36,967 bases of DNA from Clostridia bacterium (GCA_003252135.1 QKDK01000197.1:1-36967), one strand, 5' to 3'; positions 24,341 to 33,957 are shown, counted from the stretch's first letter. The notes: generated by a model from the letters alone, not told the origin. Program-made: numbers and translations.

Positions 24341-25799
24341 GAAATCACCTAGCAGAGAGTCCATTATCGGCTTGGGGGAAGAATCATTCCGTAAAAATTA
24401 CTATCCTGAACTGCTCGAAAAAATAAATGATCTGGAACAGGTCAATGCCAGAAACCGGGCATTGATTTCGACCATGCCTGACCTTTTATTTGTCGGAAAT
24501 GCCAATGGAGACATCACACCATTTGCATTTTACTCACCTTCGAATGACAGGATGATTCAGGCAATATTATACAATGCGAATATAATGGACATTATGAATA
24601 AGGGAGTCACAAGAGCTCTGCGGGAAGGAACGCTGATAACGATTGACTTTCAGCTGTCTGAGGATTCCGTAGTGCAGTATTTTGAAGCAAGATTTCAAAA
24701 ATCTGAAACGGGTGAAGTACTGATCATGGTAAGAAATATGACAGAACGCATCCATCTTGAAAAACAGCTCCGAATGCTGGCAGAGCGAGACAGCCTGACC
24801 AGCATCTATAACAGAAGAAGCTTTGAACAGACCATGAAGAAGTATGACCAGAGATATGTAGAAAAGCTAACAGTTCTGTCTATTGATATTAATGGTCTGA
24901 AATTCATCAATGATACGCTGGGGCATTTTTTTGGCGATAAGATCATCGTAGATGCTGTCAGTATCATAAACAGGATTTTTTCAGAGATCGGTCACGTTGC
25001 AAGAATCGGCGGCGATGAATTTGGCATTATACTGGAAGGTATCGAAGAAAGTCAGGTTGAAGTACTGCTCAGCCGGATGAATCAGAAAGTGAAACAGTAT
25101 AACAGCAGAGGTAAGGACTGGGTCTTGTCGCTTTCGTACGGGTATGCGTTTCTGGAAAAAGGTACGGTGAATGTAGAATATATGTTTCAGGAAGCCGATA
25201 ACAATATGTACCAGAATAAACTGCTCAAGAAAGAAAGCACACACAGCACTTTTGTAAAAACATTTATGAGAGCGCTGGAGGCAAAAGATTTTGTTTCGGA
25301 AGGTCACGTGGCCAGAATGGAAAGACTGGCAGTCTTTATGGGAGAGATCCTGCTGCTGCGTCAGGATCAGGTGGACAGACTGGCACTTCTGACAAAATTC
25401 CATGATATAGGAAAGATCGGAATTCCTGATAACATATTGAAAAAACCGGCAAAACTGACAGATGACGAATGGAAGATCATGAGGACGCACCCCGCCATCG
25501 GAGAAAGGATCGCATTGGAATCCACCGATTTAAAGGATATAGCTCCTCTGATACTGAGACATCATGAGAGATATGACGGTAAAGGGTATCCGCTTGGAAT
25601 AGCCGGGGATGAAATACCGATTGAATGCCGTATTCTTGCGATTGTCGATACCTTTGATGCCATGACGAATGACAGACCATACAGTAAAGCTGTAACAAGA
25701 GACGATGCCGAGAATGAGATACGCAGATGCTCCGGCACACAGTTCGATCCATTGATGGTGGAGGTTTTTATACTGGTTATTAACGATTATGTTGACTGA
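24312..25799 (+). CDS. PAS-GGDEF-HD-GYP cyclic-di-GMP turnover protein
   Basis: A 495-residue soluble protein. An N-terminal PAS-like sensor (about 40-150, after a short coiled coil) is followed by a GGDEF diguanylate cyclase domain (about 155-315; DSLTSIYNRR and intact RIGGDEF). A C-terminal HD-GYP phosphodiesterase domain follows (about 320-490; HDIGKIGIP and HHERYDGKGYP). The allosteric I-site (RxxD, five residues before GGDEF) is absent, the region reading SEIG, so product inhibition is unlikely. Both catalytic domains look competent, so the net activity cannot be predicted. No membrane segments. The start overlaps the dehydrogenase end and has GAGGTG at 11 nt. Confidence 0.9.
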   Translation: MERSYDNKDKKSPSRESIIGLGEESFRKNYYPELLEKINDLEQVNARNRALISTMPDLLFVGNANGDITPFAFYSPSNDRMIQAILYNANIMDIMNKGVTRALREGTLITIDFQLSEDSVVQYFEARFQKSETGEVLIMVRNMTERIHLEKQLRMLAERDSLTSIYNRRSFEQTMKKYDQRYVEKLTVLSIDINGLKFINDTLGHFFGDKIIVDAVSIINRIFSEIGHVARIGGDEFGIILEGIEESQVEVLLSRMNQKVKQYNSRGKDWVLSLSYGYAFLEKGTVNVEYMFQEADNNMYQNKLLKKESTHSTFVKTFMRALEAKDFVSEGHVARMERLAVFMGEILLLRQDQVDRLALLTKFHDIGKIGIPDNILKKPAKLTDDEWKIMRTHPAIGERIALESTDLKDIAPLILRHHERYDGKGYPLGIAGDEIPIECRILAIVDTFDAMTNDRPYSKAVTRDDAENEIRRCSGTQFDPLMVEVFILVINDYVD

Positions 25800-25822
25800 T
25801 ATATTTTATTCCTGATTATGAG

Positions 25823-25861
25823 AAATACCCTTTCTTTCATGTATGGAAAGGGTATTTTTTT
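25823..25861 (+). terminator. Terminator after the GGDEF/HD-GYP gene
   Basis: AAATACCCTTTC and GAAAGGGTATTT form a 12-bp stem with an 11-nt loop, ending in a run of seven T. Textbook intrinsic terminator. Confidence 0.92.
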
Positions 25862-25966
25862 GCAGTGAACACGTTAATCTGGTCAGCTTACGTTGCATTC
25901 ATTTACCGAATGTGTTATCTTTTTAAAAGTGAACGAATTTTTGTGACAGAGTCAGGAGGAATAGTC

Positions 25967-27787
25967 TTGAATAAACGCTTTTTAATGGGAAATGAGGCCA
26001 TTGGCATCGGTGCGATCCATGCAGGAGTGCATCTTGTTACCGGGTATCCCGGCACACCTTCTACCGAAATACTGGAAACGGTGGCAAGAGAAAATGACGG
26101 ATCGATCTATGTTGAATGGTCAGTAAATGAAAAGGCAGCTTTAGAAGTCGCTGCAGGTGCCTCCTATGCGGGAGCACGAACCATGGTCACCATGAAACAG
26201 GTGGGATTGAATGTTGCGGCAGATCCGCTTATGAGTCTTGCTTATGTCGGGATTAAAGGTGGCATGGTCGTAGTTACAGCAGACGATCCGGGACCGATTT
26301 CTTCACAGACAGAGCAGGATACCAGACATTTTGCTCAGTTTGCAAAGCTTCCGGTCTTTGATCCGTCATCGCCGGAAGAAGCATACCTTATGATACAGGA
26401 TGCATTTGAATATTCTGAAAAATACCATACGCCTGTTATTTTCCGTCCGGTCACACGTGTGAATCACAGCTGCGCATCTGTGACCATGACAGAGCCAGCA
26501 GGGCAGAAGAAACCGGAAGGTTTTATTAAAGACTCATCAAAATGGGTCATATTTCCGAAACTGTCCTATCAGAATCATATTAAAATAGAAGAAAGAAACG
26601 AAGCGATGAAGGCAGAGCTCTCATCGTACCGTTTTAACTGTATAGATCTTGCAAGAAACATGACCGGAAATCCCGATCGGGCAAAAATCGGGATTGCAAC
26701 CGGTGGTGCAAGTTACGCGTATGTCAGAGAAGTGCTCAGTTCATATGGAGAAGATATTCCGTCGGTCTTAAAGATCGCAACAGCACATCCGTTTCCGGAA
26801 CAGCTGGCACTTGAATTCCTTTCGGGCCTTGAAAAAGTCATTGTGGTAGAGGAACTTGATCCTGTGATAGAACGTGAGCTCCTGACCTTATGCGGGAAGC
26901 ATCACCTGGCGGTCGAAATACATGGGAAGCTGACTGGTGATGTGAAAAATGCGGGAGAGAACAGCGTGGAATCTGTCGGTATTTCACTGGCACAGATGTT
27001 TGGAAGAGTTATGCCGAAAACACAGCTGTATCAGCTGCCTGAACTGCCGGTCCGTCCGCCTGTTCTTTGCGCAGGCTGTCCGCACAGGGTATCATTTTAC
27101 GCAGTGAAAACTGCAATGAAGGGCAGGAAAGCTGTATTTTCAGGAGATATCGGATGTTATACTCTTGGAAATGCAAAGCCGCTCGACATGGTAGATACCT
27201 GTCTTTGCATGGGAGCTGACGTAACGATCGCACAGGGGCTGCACCGTATTGAACCGGATGCTGTTAATTTTTCATTTATAGGAGACTCTACATTTTTTGC
27301 TTCCGGGATAACAGGTGTTGTGAATGCTGTTTACAACAAAACAGATATAGTCCTGATCATACTGGACAATGCAACGACAGCTATGACAGGTCATCAGCCG
27401 CATCCCGGTACGGGAAAGACCATGATGGGTGCCGTAGCCGAGAAAATCAGCATAGAAAAAACATTGCTCGCCGTTGGTGTGAAGAGTGTTGTGACTGCAG
27501 ATCCGCTCGACCTAAAGAGTGCTGCCAAGGCTGTCAGAGAAGCATCCGGAAAAACCGGTGTCAATGCTGTTATTTTCAAATCGCCCTGCATTGCAGTTAC
27601 TGCACCGTCTCCTGTATATCGTGTTTTGGAAGACGTATGCATTGGCTGTAAGAAATGCATCAGAGAGCTTGGATGTCCGGCTATGCATATGGAGAACAAC
27701 AAGGCTGTGATTGAACCGTCTCTTTGTTACGGCTGCTCGGTCTGTGCTCAGGTATGTCCGACGAAAGCAATCAAGGGAGGAGCGTAG
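25967..27787 (+). CDS. iorA: Indolepyruvate:ferredoxin oxidoreductase alpha subunit (IorA)
   Basis: A 606-residue subunit of an aryl-2-oxoacid:ferredoxin oxidoreductase, which oxidises indolepyruvate, phenylpyruvate or hydroxyphenylpyruvate to aryl-acetyl-CoA, CO2 and reduced ferredoxin. The start region NEAIGIGAIHAGVHLVTGYPGTPSTEI and the thiamine diphosphate part (CAGCPHR, FSGDIGCYTLG, GADVTIAQG, IGDSTFFASG) are typical. The C-terminus is a 2[4Fe-4S] ferredoxin domain with two cysteine clusters (CIGCKKCIRELGCP and CYGCSVCAQVCP). The start is a TTG at 25967, 7 nt after AGGAGG; the GTG start in the track lies next to the preceding terminator. A weak promoter (TTGCAT-17-TATCTT) may lie about 65 nt upstream. 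iorB follows after one base. Confidence 0.95.
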   Translation: MNKRFLMGNEAIGIGAIHAGVHLVTGYPGTPSTEILETVARENDGSIYVEWSVNEKAALEVAAGASYAGARTMVTMKQVGLNVAADPLMSLAYVGIKGGMVVVTADDPGPISSQTEQDTRHFAQFAKLPVFDPSSPEEAYLMIQDAFEYSEKYHTPVIFRPVTRVNHSCASVTMTEPAGQKKPEGFIKDSSKWVIFPKLSYQNHIKIEERNEAMKAELSSYRFNCIDLARNMTGNPDRAKIGIATGGASYAYVREVLSSYGEDIPSVLKIATAHPFPEQLALEFLSGLEKVIVVEELDPVIERELLTLCGKHHLAVEIHGKLTGDVKNAGENSVESVGISLAQMFGRVMPKTQLYQLPELPVRPPVLCAGCPHRVSFYAVKTAMKGRKAVFSGDIGCYTLGNAKPLDMVDTCLCMGADVTIAQGLHRIEPDAVNFSFIGDSTFFASGITGVVNAVYNKTDIVLIILDNATTAMTGHQPHPGTGKTMMGAVAEKISIEKTLLAVGVKSVVTADPLDLKSAAKAVREASGKTGVNAVIFKSPCIAVTAPSPVYRVLEDVCIGCKKCIRELGCPAMHMENNKAVIEPSLCYGCSVCAQVCPTKAIKGGA

Positions 27788-27788
27788 G

Positions 27789-28361
27789 ATGAGTATGAAT
27801 TGTTTGTTATGCGGTGTAGGCGGACAGGGAACCGTCCTTGCATCACGGCTGATTGCCTATGCAGCGATGCAAAAGGGCATGGAGGTCAGAACTGCCGAAA
27901 CCATAGGAATGGCACAGCGAGGCGGCTGTGTAGTGAGCCATGTAAGAACAGGGGAGGAGATACATTCATCTCTGATTCCGCTTGGAAGTGCCGATGTGAT
28001 CATCGCATTTGAACCAGCAGAAGCAGTTCGCTGTCTTCCTTATCTGAAGGAAGGCGGATTTATGATCGTGAATGATAAAGCTATCATGCCAGTCACTTCA
28101 AGTCTTGACGGCAGCGAGTATACTGCGGAAAAGATGCTTGATTTTCTTAAAGGCAAGGTATTTAATCTGAGAATTATTAATGGAGATGAGGTCTGCCGGA
28201 CATGCGGATCTCCAAAAGCATTGAATATAGCTTTGCTTGGTGCAGCAGCAGTGACTGGTGTTCTTGAGCTTACTGTCGAAGAAATGAAAGATGCCATCAG
28301 GGCAAGGGTGCCGGAAAAATATCTTGAAATGAATATGAAAGCATTTGAAGCCTGCATGTAG
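27789..28361 (+). CDS. iorB: Indolepyruvate:ferredoxin oxidoreductase beta subunit (IorB)
   Basis: A 190-residue gamma-type subunit of the 2-oxoacid:ferredoxin oxidoreductase family, partner of IorA. Motifs include LLCGVGGQGTVLASRLIA near the start and TAETIGMAQRGGCVVSHVR. The ATG at 27789 is one nucleotide after the iorA stop with GGGAGG inside the iorA end; the longer track ORF starts within iorA and is not needed. Length is normal for IorB. Coupled translation with iorA gives equal subunit amounts. Confidence 0.94.
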   Translation: MSMNCLLCGVGGQGTVLASRLIAYAAMQKGMEVRTAETIGMAQRGGCVVSHVRTGEEIHSSLIPLGSADVIIAFEPAEAVRCLPYLKEGGFMIVNDKAIMPVTSSLDGSEYTAEKMLDFLKGKVFNLRIINGDEVCRTCGSPKALNIALLGAAAVTGVLELTVEEMKDAIRARVPEKYLEMNMKAFEACM

Positions 28362-28403
28362 ATGAAGGAAGAGTTCTATTCCAAAGAGGGGGAAAGAGAC
28401 GCA

Positions 28404-29636
28404 ATGAAAATGAATGACTATCAGTTAAAAGCAATCAAGGAACAGTTCAAAACATTAAAAGAAAAAAGTGATTTCTATTCCAGAAAATTTGAAACAATTG
28501 ATCTTGACCTGATTTTGTCCGAGGAAGATTTTAAGAAGCTGCCGTTCACCTGGAAGGGTGATCTGCGTGATGCTTACCCCCTTGGCCTTCAGGCGGTTCC
28601 TGAAGAAGAGGTCGTACGTATTCATTCGTCATCCGGTACTACCGGTACACCGGTCATTATACCTTATACAAGACAGGATGTGGAGGACTGGGCCGTAATG
28701 TTTGAACGCTGTTACCAAACGGCCGGTGTCACACCGCTTGACAGGGTGCACATCACACCGGGCTACGGACTTTGGACAGCCGGTATCGGATTTCAGGCCG
28801 GTGCAGAAAAGCTTGGGGCGATGGTAGTTCCGATGGGCCCCGGTAACACCAATAAACAGCTGCAGATGATGATGGATCTGAAATCGACAGTGCTTTGTGC
28901 GACATCTTCCTATGCCCTGCTTCTTGCAGAGGAGATAGCAAAGAGAGGAATAGGAGATAAGATCTCACTGAAAAAGGGTGTCATCGGTTCAGAGCGCTGG
29001 GGTGAAAAGATGAGACAGAGAATAGCATCAGAGCTTGGAGTACAGCTATATGATATCTACGGACTGACAGAAATTTATGGCCCCGGCATTGGAATCAGCT
29101 GCGACGAGGACTGTGGAATGCACATCTGGGATGATTATCTGTATTTTGAAATTGTCAACCCAAAGACTGGAGAGACCGTTCAGGATGGAGAAATCGGTGA
29201 ACTTGTAATAACAACACTGAAAAAGCAGGGAGCACCGCTGATCAGATACAGGACACATGACCTTACCAGGTTCATTCCTGGTGACTGTGCATGCGGGTGC
29301 AAGTATCCAAGAATCGATACCATACTTGGACGGACTGATGACATGGTAAAAGTGAAAGGTGTCAATATCTTCCCGAGTCAGATTGATGAAATGCTCACAA
29401 AGATCGAAGGGGCATCAAGTGAATATCAGGTCATGATCGATCATCTGGACGGCAAAGACATTCTTACCTTGTTTGTTGAACAGGAAGACGGCTTTAATAA
29501 ATCTGCATTAGAAGAAAATCTGAAGGAAGCATTCAAGAACAGCATCGGTATTGATGCGAATATCATGGTCGTTTCCATGGGTGATCTTCCGCGCAGTGAG
29601 AAGAAGACAACAAGAGTATTTGATAATCGCTATTGA
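28404..29636 (+). CDS. Phenylacetate-CoA ligase family protein (PaaK-type)
   Basis: A 410-residue adenylate-forming enzyme of the PaaK group. The ATP/AMP loop is SSSGTTGTP; YGLTEIYGPGIG and YRTHDLTRF follow, then the C-terminal domain with RTDDMVKVKGVNIFP and the lysine-containing RSEKKTTRV. It interconverts an aryl-acetate and its CoA ester. Behind iorAB it could run in the acid-forming direction to make ATP from aryl-acetyl-CoA, or recapture arylacetates. ATG 28404 is preferred (GAGGGGG about 11 nt upstream); the track ATG 28362, directly at the iorB stop, is the alternative and would add 14 residues. It ends 8 nt from the convergent GH95 stop with no terminator between. Confidence 0.92.
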   Translation: MKMNDYQLKAIKEQFKTLKEKSDFYSRKFETIDLDLILSEEDFKKLPFTWKGDLRDAYPLGLQAVPEEEVVRIHSSSGTTGTPVIIPYTRQDVEDWAVMFERCYQTAGVTPLDRVHITPGYGLWTAGIGFQAGAEKLGAMVVPMGPGNTNKQLQMMMDLKSTVLCATSSYALLLAEEIAKRGIGDKISLKKGVIGSERWGEKMRQRIASELGVQLYDIYGLTEIYGPGIGISCDEDCGMHIWDDYLYFEIVNPKTGETVQDGEIGELVITTLKKQGAPLIRYRTHDLTRFIPGDCACGCKYPRIDTILGRTDDMVKVKGVNIFPSQIDEMLTKIEGASSEYQVMIDHLDGKDILTLFVEQEDGFNKSALEENLKEAFKNSIGIDANIMVVSMGDLPRSEKKTTRVFDNRY

Positions 29637-29644
29637 TAAGTAAT

Positions 29645-31978
29645 TCAGAGTTCTTTTGTGATCGGTATACCTCCCTGCAGGGATATCGTGATTTCTTTCT
29701 CTCTATAGATAATTCTGCACAAAGTATCCTGATCTGCCAGCAGATTCAGCCAGACATGATTATCAGGGTTCCAGGTAATATCTGCCGTGATGCCGCCGCG
29801 GGCACGAAGACCGTTCACGCTGCCCTTTTTCCATTCAGCCGGAATAGCGGGTAGAATCTGCAGGGCAGGAATATTTGCATGAGCTGCAGTACAAGAAGCT
29901 GATGGCGGTGCCAGGTAATGGCTTTGCAGGAGCATTTCAGCTATCCCGCTGGTAAACCCTGTATTTCCGTCCAGCTCATAAACGCCTTCTGTTGTTTCTG
30001 TTCCTCTGGTCGGAGGATGCATAATAAAATGATTGACTTCAGACAGGTTGTTCAGCATGGCATTGACATGGTGGAGCGTCATAGTACCGTCATGCAGACG
30101 TGCGGCGTAAAGCAGCAGCATGGAACGTGCCCAGCCCGTATCTTCAAAAGCTGCTTCCGGAGTTGTCCTTTTCAGAATGCTTTGTCTGGCTGCCTCAGCC
30201 AGAACCGGAGTGTGTTCAGGGGTGATCTGAGAGAAGGGATATAAGCCGAGCAGATGGCTGGTATGTCTGTGCCATGGATCGGACGCAGGATAATCGTGGT
30301 CCCATTCCGCCAGCGTATGATCCGCCATGACCCTGTAAGGCAGCAGCCGTAACAGAATATCCTGAGCCTGCTTGGCAAGCAGGGCGTCCGGATGCATGTC
30401 TGTTTCGGAAAAGGAAGAAAGAGTATGATAAGCCTCCAAAAAAATCAGGCATAATTCGCGGATCATCAGTATCTCATAGGTACAGCCATTGCTGATATGA
30501 TATACTTTTTCATCCTTAATAAAAGCATTTTCAGGAGAAATGGAGGGACCGCAGGTCAGCGTATTGTCCGGTTTCTCAAAAAGATAGGACTGGAAGAACA
30601 GCAGCGACTCACGAATCAGCGGGTAAGCAATATTCTGGAGATATTTGCGATCGGGATGAAAGCGGTAATGCTCAAAAACATGCGTCAGTATCCAGATTCC
30701 GCCGGTCGGACAAGGGGAGATAGGTGTTGCCCAGTAAGGAGCTGAATAACCAAAGGCATTAGAGACAAGTTCGGCGACCCAGCCAGGATAACCGTAATTA
30801 ATATCTGCAGTCTGACGACCGGATGGTACAAGCTCGTTCCTGATCCACTGCAGCAGCGGCAAAAGAGTTTCCGGCAATGCGGTAAGATCAGCCGGCCAGT
30901 AGTTCATCTGTGTATTGATATCAAGGTGCATATCACAGGTCCAGCCGATTCTGCAGGCGACCGAGTCATTCCAGATGCCCTGAAGATGCGCAGGGAGCAG
31001 AGAATCCTCTCTGGAGCTGCATAGAAGAAGGTAACGGCCGTATTGATATAAAAGTGCAGCGGCAGGCGCATCAGGAATTGTTAATCTGGTGCGATTCATA
31101 AAGGACGATATATCATTAGAATGATGTTCCCAAAGAGAAAGCATCGATAATTCAGAAGTCTTTAACAGGTGCGCTCGATTCTTATCATGAAGTGCTGCTG
31201 CATCAGCTGATTTATTCTGGAAGTTGGTCTTCATGCACAGAGAAAGAATTACATACCTGGCATCCGCAATTATAAGCGTGGAATTTTCATGATCAAGCTG
31301 TATGGAACCACTTGACCTGACAAGAAGATCCCCGGCAAGCAGTGTTCCGCAGGTACCATCACTATGAATGGATTCATAAGCGTGACCGTGAAATGAAAGC
31401 ATACCGCCCAAAGTTGATTTTGACACAGCGCATACGGCATCGGTATGACTCTTTCCTGTTTGATATGCGGCATATGATAAAAGCAGCGAAACAGGTTCTG
31501 AAAATTCAAGCTCATAGAAAAAGAGGTCATCAGGATGAGAAAGACCGGCTCTTTTCTTGCACTGGCAAAGAAGATTTGTTTCGTTTTTTACGGAGTAGCG
31601 ACAGGAAAAGATGCCATGCTGGAAATTCAGGCATCTTTCATATCCTGTAACATCGCCGTGATGACTGATCTGTGTAATGAACAGAGAGCCAACCGGAAGA
31701 TTTGTCCCGTAATTCTGTCGGCAGCCGATGAATTTTTTGGAGTACATAACGACATCATCAAAGTTTTCCTTCGAAGCAGCATCTCTCATTGCCTGAAATG
31801 CTTTTGCACTTTCTTGCTGATGATTATGGCTGCTTTTTTCACCGCTGTAATAGGTGTTTTCTGTAAGATCGATGCGATCTGTTATTGTACCGCCATATAG
31901 CATGGCACCCATATGACCGTTTCCCAGAGGAAGTGCTTCACCCCAGCGGGTGGCTTCTGTTTGGTAGCAGTACTTCAT
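29645..31978 (-). CDS. GH95 family alpha-L-fucosidase (or alpha-galactosidase)
   Basis: A 777-residue glycoside hydrolase family 95 enzyme. The N-terminal beta-domain begins with WGEALPLGNGHMGAMLYGG and LTENTYYSGE. The (alpha/alpha)6 barrel has the catalytic-site motifs DINTQMNYWPADL (paired Asn), GPSISPENAF (likely catalytic Glu), EWDHDYPASDPWHRHTSHL and ELDGNTGFTSGIAEML (Asp). No signal peptide, so it works inside the cell on imported oligosaccharides such as fucosylated glycans. It is the last gene of an ABC-transporter operon; RBS GGGGAGG precedes the ATG. Some GH95 members are galactosidases, so the sugar is not certain. Many cysteines and histidines for an intracellular enzyme. Confidence 0.92.
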   Translation of the reverse strand: MKYCYQTEATRWGEALPLGNGHMGAMLYGGTITDRIDLTENTYYSGEKSSHNHQQESAKAFQAMRDAASKENFDDVVMYSKKFIGCRQNYGTNLPVGSLFITQISHHGDVTGYERCLNFQHGIFSCRYSVKNETNLLCQCKKRAGLSHPDDLFFYELEFSEPVSLLLSYAAYQTGKSHTDAVCAVSKSTLGGMLSFHGHAYESIHSDGTCGTLLAGDLLVRSSGSIQLDHENSTLIIADARYVILSLCMKTNFQNKSADAAALHDKNRAHLLKTSELSMLSLWEHHSNDISSFMNRTRLTIPDAPAAALLYQYGRYLLLCSSREDSLLPAHLQGIWNDSVACRIGWTCDMHLDINTQMNYWPADLTALPETLLPLLQWIRNELVPSGRQTADINYGYPGWVAELVSNAFGYSAPYWATPISPCPTGGIWILTHVFEHYRFHPDRKYLQNIAYPLIRESLLFFQSYLFEKPDNTLTCGPSISPENAFIKDEKVYHISNGCTYEILMIRELCLIFLEAYHTLSSFSETDMHPDALLAKQAQDILLRLLPYRVMADHTLAEWDHDYPASDPWHRHTSHLLGLYPFSQITPEHTPVLAEAARQSILKRTTPEAAFEDTGWARSMLLLYAARLHDGTMTLHHVNAMLNNLSEVNHFIMHPPTRGTETTEGVYELDGNTGFTSGIAEMLLQSHYLAPPSASCTAAHANIPALQILPAIPAEWKKGSVNGLRARGGITADITWNPDNHVWLNLLADQDTLCRIIYREKEITISLQGGIPITKEL

Positions 31979-32015
31979 GGCTGGTATCCTCCCCGTTCAT
32001 CAAGTTGATAAGAAG

Positions 32016-32900
32016 TTATTCTTTTACGGCACCGGAAGTGAGTCCGCTGATGATATATTTTTGTCCAAGCAGGTAGATGATGATAACCGGAAGACAGGTA
32101 AGCATAATATCTGCAAAAACAAGATTCCAGTAAGAAGCATTCTTGCCAAAGAAATTATATACGGCAAGGTTCATCGGCCACATACTGCTTTTGCTCGTCA
32201 GGTATAACGGAGTTATGAAATCATTCCACACGCCCATGAACTCAAGAATGAATGCAGTAGCAAGAATTGGCTTTAACAAAGGAATGATAATGCCAAAGAA
32301 AAGCTGCAGGGGCCCTGCTCCGTCAATGACTGCTGCTTCATCAAGCTCTACAGGCACGGAGGATACAAAGCTCTTAATGGTAAATACGCAAAAGGGGATC
32401 ATGCTGCTGGTAAACACTAAGATCAGTCCGGCTCTCGTCTCTGCAAGGCGGAGAGTCTGCAGTACCTTCATAACAGTTACAAAATTCACAGGGATGAACA
32501 GACCGCAGATGGTAAAGTAATAAAGCATGGTATTCAGCTTACTTCTGTTTCTGCACATTACATAGGCAGCCATCGCACAAAGCAATACAGCAACTGCTGT
32601 CGAAAGAACTGAATAAGTCATGCTGTTGGTGAAGCCCTGAATAAGCTTTCCGTCTTCGATGACCTTGGTATAGTTCTCAAAATGCCACTCGGTCGGCAGT
32701 GCAATACTCATTCTTGCCGCTTCTCCCTTTGTTTTAAAGGAGTTGATAAAAACAAGATAAATCGGAGATATGACAAGGAGCGTAAGAAAGAGACAGAAAA
32801 GCTGTTTTAACAGAGTCTGTATGATTCTTGCTCTATGCTGCGTTGGCCTTAAGACAGGATTATGTTTTGTCTGTTGATTCTGATGCAGTTTTTTAGTCAT
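32016..32900 (-). CDS. Sugar ABC transporter permease, MalG type
   Basis: A 294-residue inner-membrane permease with about six transmembrane segments. The ATPase-coupling EAA loop reads ELDEAAVIDGAGPLQLFFGIIIPLLKP, and the C-terminus has the usual IISGLTSGAVKE. It pairs with the MalF-type permease upstream, overlapping it by 8 bp (ATGACTAA), with GGAGG inside the preceding gene. The N-terminus is basic (KKLHQNQQTKHN). No ATPase gene is in the operon, so a shared MsmK/MsiK-type ATPase elsewhere is expected. Confidence 0.94.
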   Translation of the reverse strand: MTKKLHQNQQTKHNPVLRPTQHRARIIQTLLKQLFCLFLTLLVISPIYLVFINSFKTKGEAARMSIALPTEWHFENYTKVIEDGKLIQGFTNSMTYSVLSTAVAVLLCAMAAYVMCRNRSKLNTMLYYFTICGLFIPVNFVTVMKVLQTLRLAETRAGLILVFTSSMIPFCVFTIKSFVSSVPVELDEAAVIDGAGPLQLFFGIIIPLLKPILATAFILEFMGVWNDFITPLYLTSKSSMWPMNLAVYNFFGKNASYWNLVFADIMLTCLPVIIIYLLGQKYIISGLTSGAVKE

Positions 32901-33774
32901 TCCGCACCTCCTGTTTGCTCATGTAGGTCACGATCATGACACCAAGAACGGTCGTGATCAGGAATAGAATGGTATTCAATGCAGTTGCCATACCGTAAGC
33001 TCCGTTGGCATACAGCTGGTAGGAATAAGTAGTAAGAACTTCAGTTGCATGTCCGGGACCGCCGTTTGTGAGTACATAAACAATATCAAATACTTTCAGA
33101 CCATAGGTGAGACCAAATACAAGGTTTATGGTGATCGCGCCGGTTAACATTGGCAGCGTGATATATCTGAGTTTGTGGAAGAAGTTCGCACCGTCTATGG
33201 ATGCTGCTTCGTAATAGGAGGATGGAATGGCATTCAGACCAGCTAAAAAGATGGTCATGACATAACCGATACCGCGCCATGCATCCACACCATATATAGA
33301 CTTCCATACAACACCAAGGTCAGACAGCCATTTTTGTTTCATAAAATCGAGATGAAGAAATTCAAAAGCTGCATTCAGAAGCCCGTCATTAAAATTGAGA
33401 ATGGATTTAAAGATCAAACCGATAACAAGGAAAGGGAGGATGGAAGGGAGATAAAAAATAGTCCGGTAAAAGTTTTTGCCCTTTAGCTTTTCTTTCAGCA
33501 GAATGGCAAGGAAAAGAGCAGGTATCAGCTTGACAATGTTGGAAATCAATGTAAATTTCAGAGTATTCAGAATACCCGAACTGTAATCGATGTTCGAAGT
33601 GAAGATCTGAATATAGTTATCAATTCCGATAAAGTTGATGATTCCTTTACTTCTGACATTCCAGTCGGTGAATGAATACCATACACCGAGTAAGCTTGGT
33701 GTCAGGAAAAAAACGATATATAGGATCAGGGGGGCGATGATGAACCATATGGGGTAGATTTTATTCTTTTTCAT
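32893..33774 (-). CDS. Sugar ABC transporter permease, MalF/UgpA type
   Basis: A 293-residue membrane permease with about six helices. It begins KKNKIYPIWFIIAPLILYIVFF and has the permease EAA loop YYEAASIDGANFFHKLRYITLPML. It forms the heterodimeric channel with the MalG-type partner. It follows the binding-protein gene after a 183-nt spacer that contains a strong hairpin, probably lowering its expression relative to the binding protein. Confidence 0.94.
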   Translation of the reverse strand: MKKNKIYPIWFIIAPLILYIVFFLTPSLLGVWYSFTDWNVRSKGIINFIGIDNYIQIFTSNIDYSSGILNTLKFTLISNIVKLIPALFLAILLKEKLKGKNFYRTIFYLPSILPFLVIGLIFKSILNFNDGLLNAAFEFLHLDFMKQKWLSDLGVVWKSIYGVDAWRGIGYVMTIFLAGLNAIPSSYYEAASIDGANFFHKLRYITLPMLTGAITINLVFGLTYGLKVFDIVYVLTNGGPGHATEVLTTYSYQLYANGAYGMATALNTILFLITTVLGVMIVTYMSKQEVRND

Positions 33775-33806
33775 AGTTCTCCTTACATCTGCATATTTTT
33801 ATGAAA

Positions 33807-33840
33807 AGCCCGGGAGAATTCTTTTAAACTCCCCCGGGCC
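33807..33840 (-). terminator. GC-rich hairpin between binding protein and permease genes
   Basis: GCCCGGGAG and its near-complement CTCCCCCGGGC form a strong stem with a 12-nt loop; on the minus strand the stem is followed by TTTTCAT. It is likely a partial terminator or 3' stabiliser that sets a high ratio of binding protein to permease, as is common in such operons. The rest of the spacer (33841-33957) shows no gene. Confidence 0.7.
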
Positions 33841-33957
33841 TGCATGAACTGCGAATATGCTTTTGGACGGGTGGATTGCAAAGAACCATCTGTGTAACAT
33901 TATACAGCAGTGCCTGATTTGCAACAAGTACGTCGTATCATACGTAGATCATTCTGA

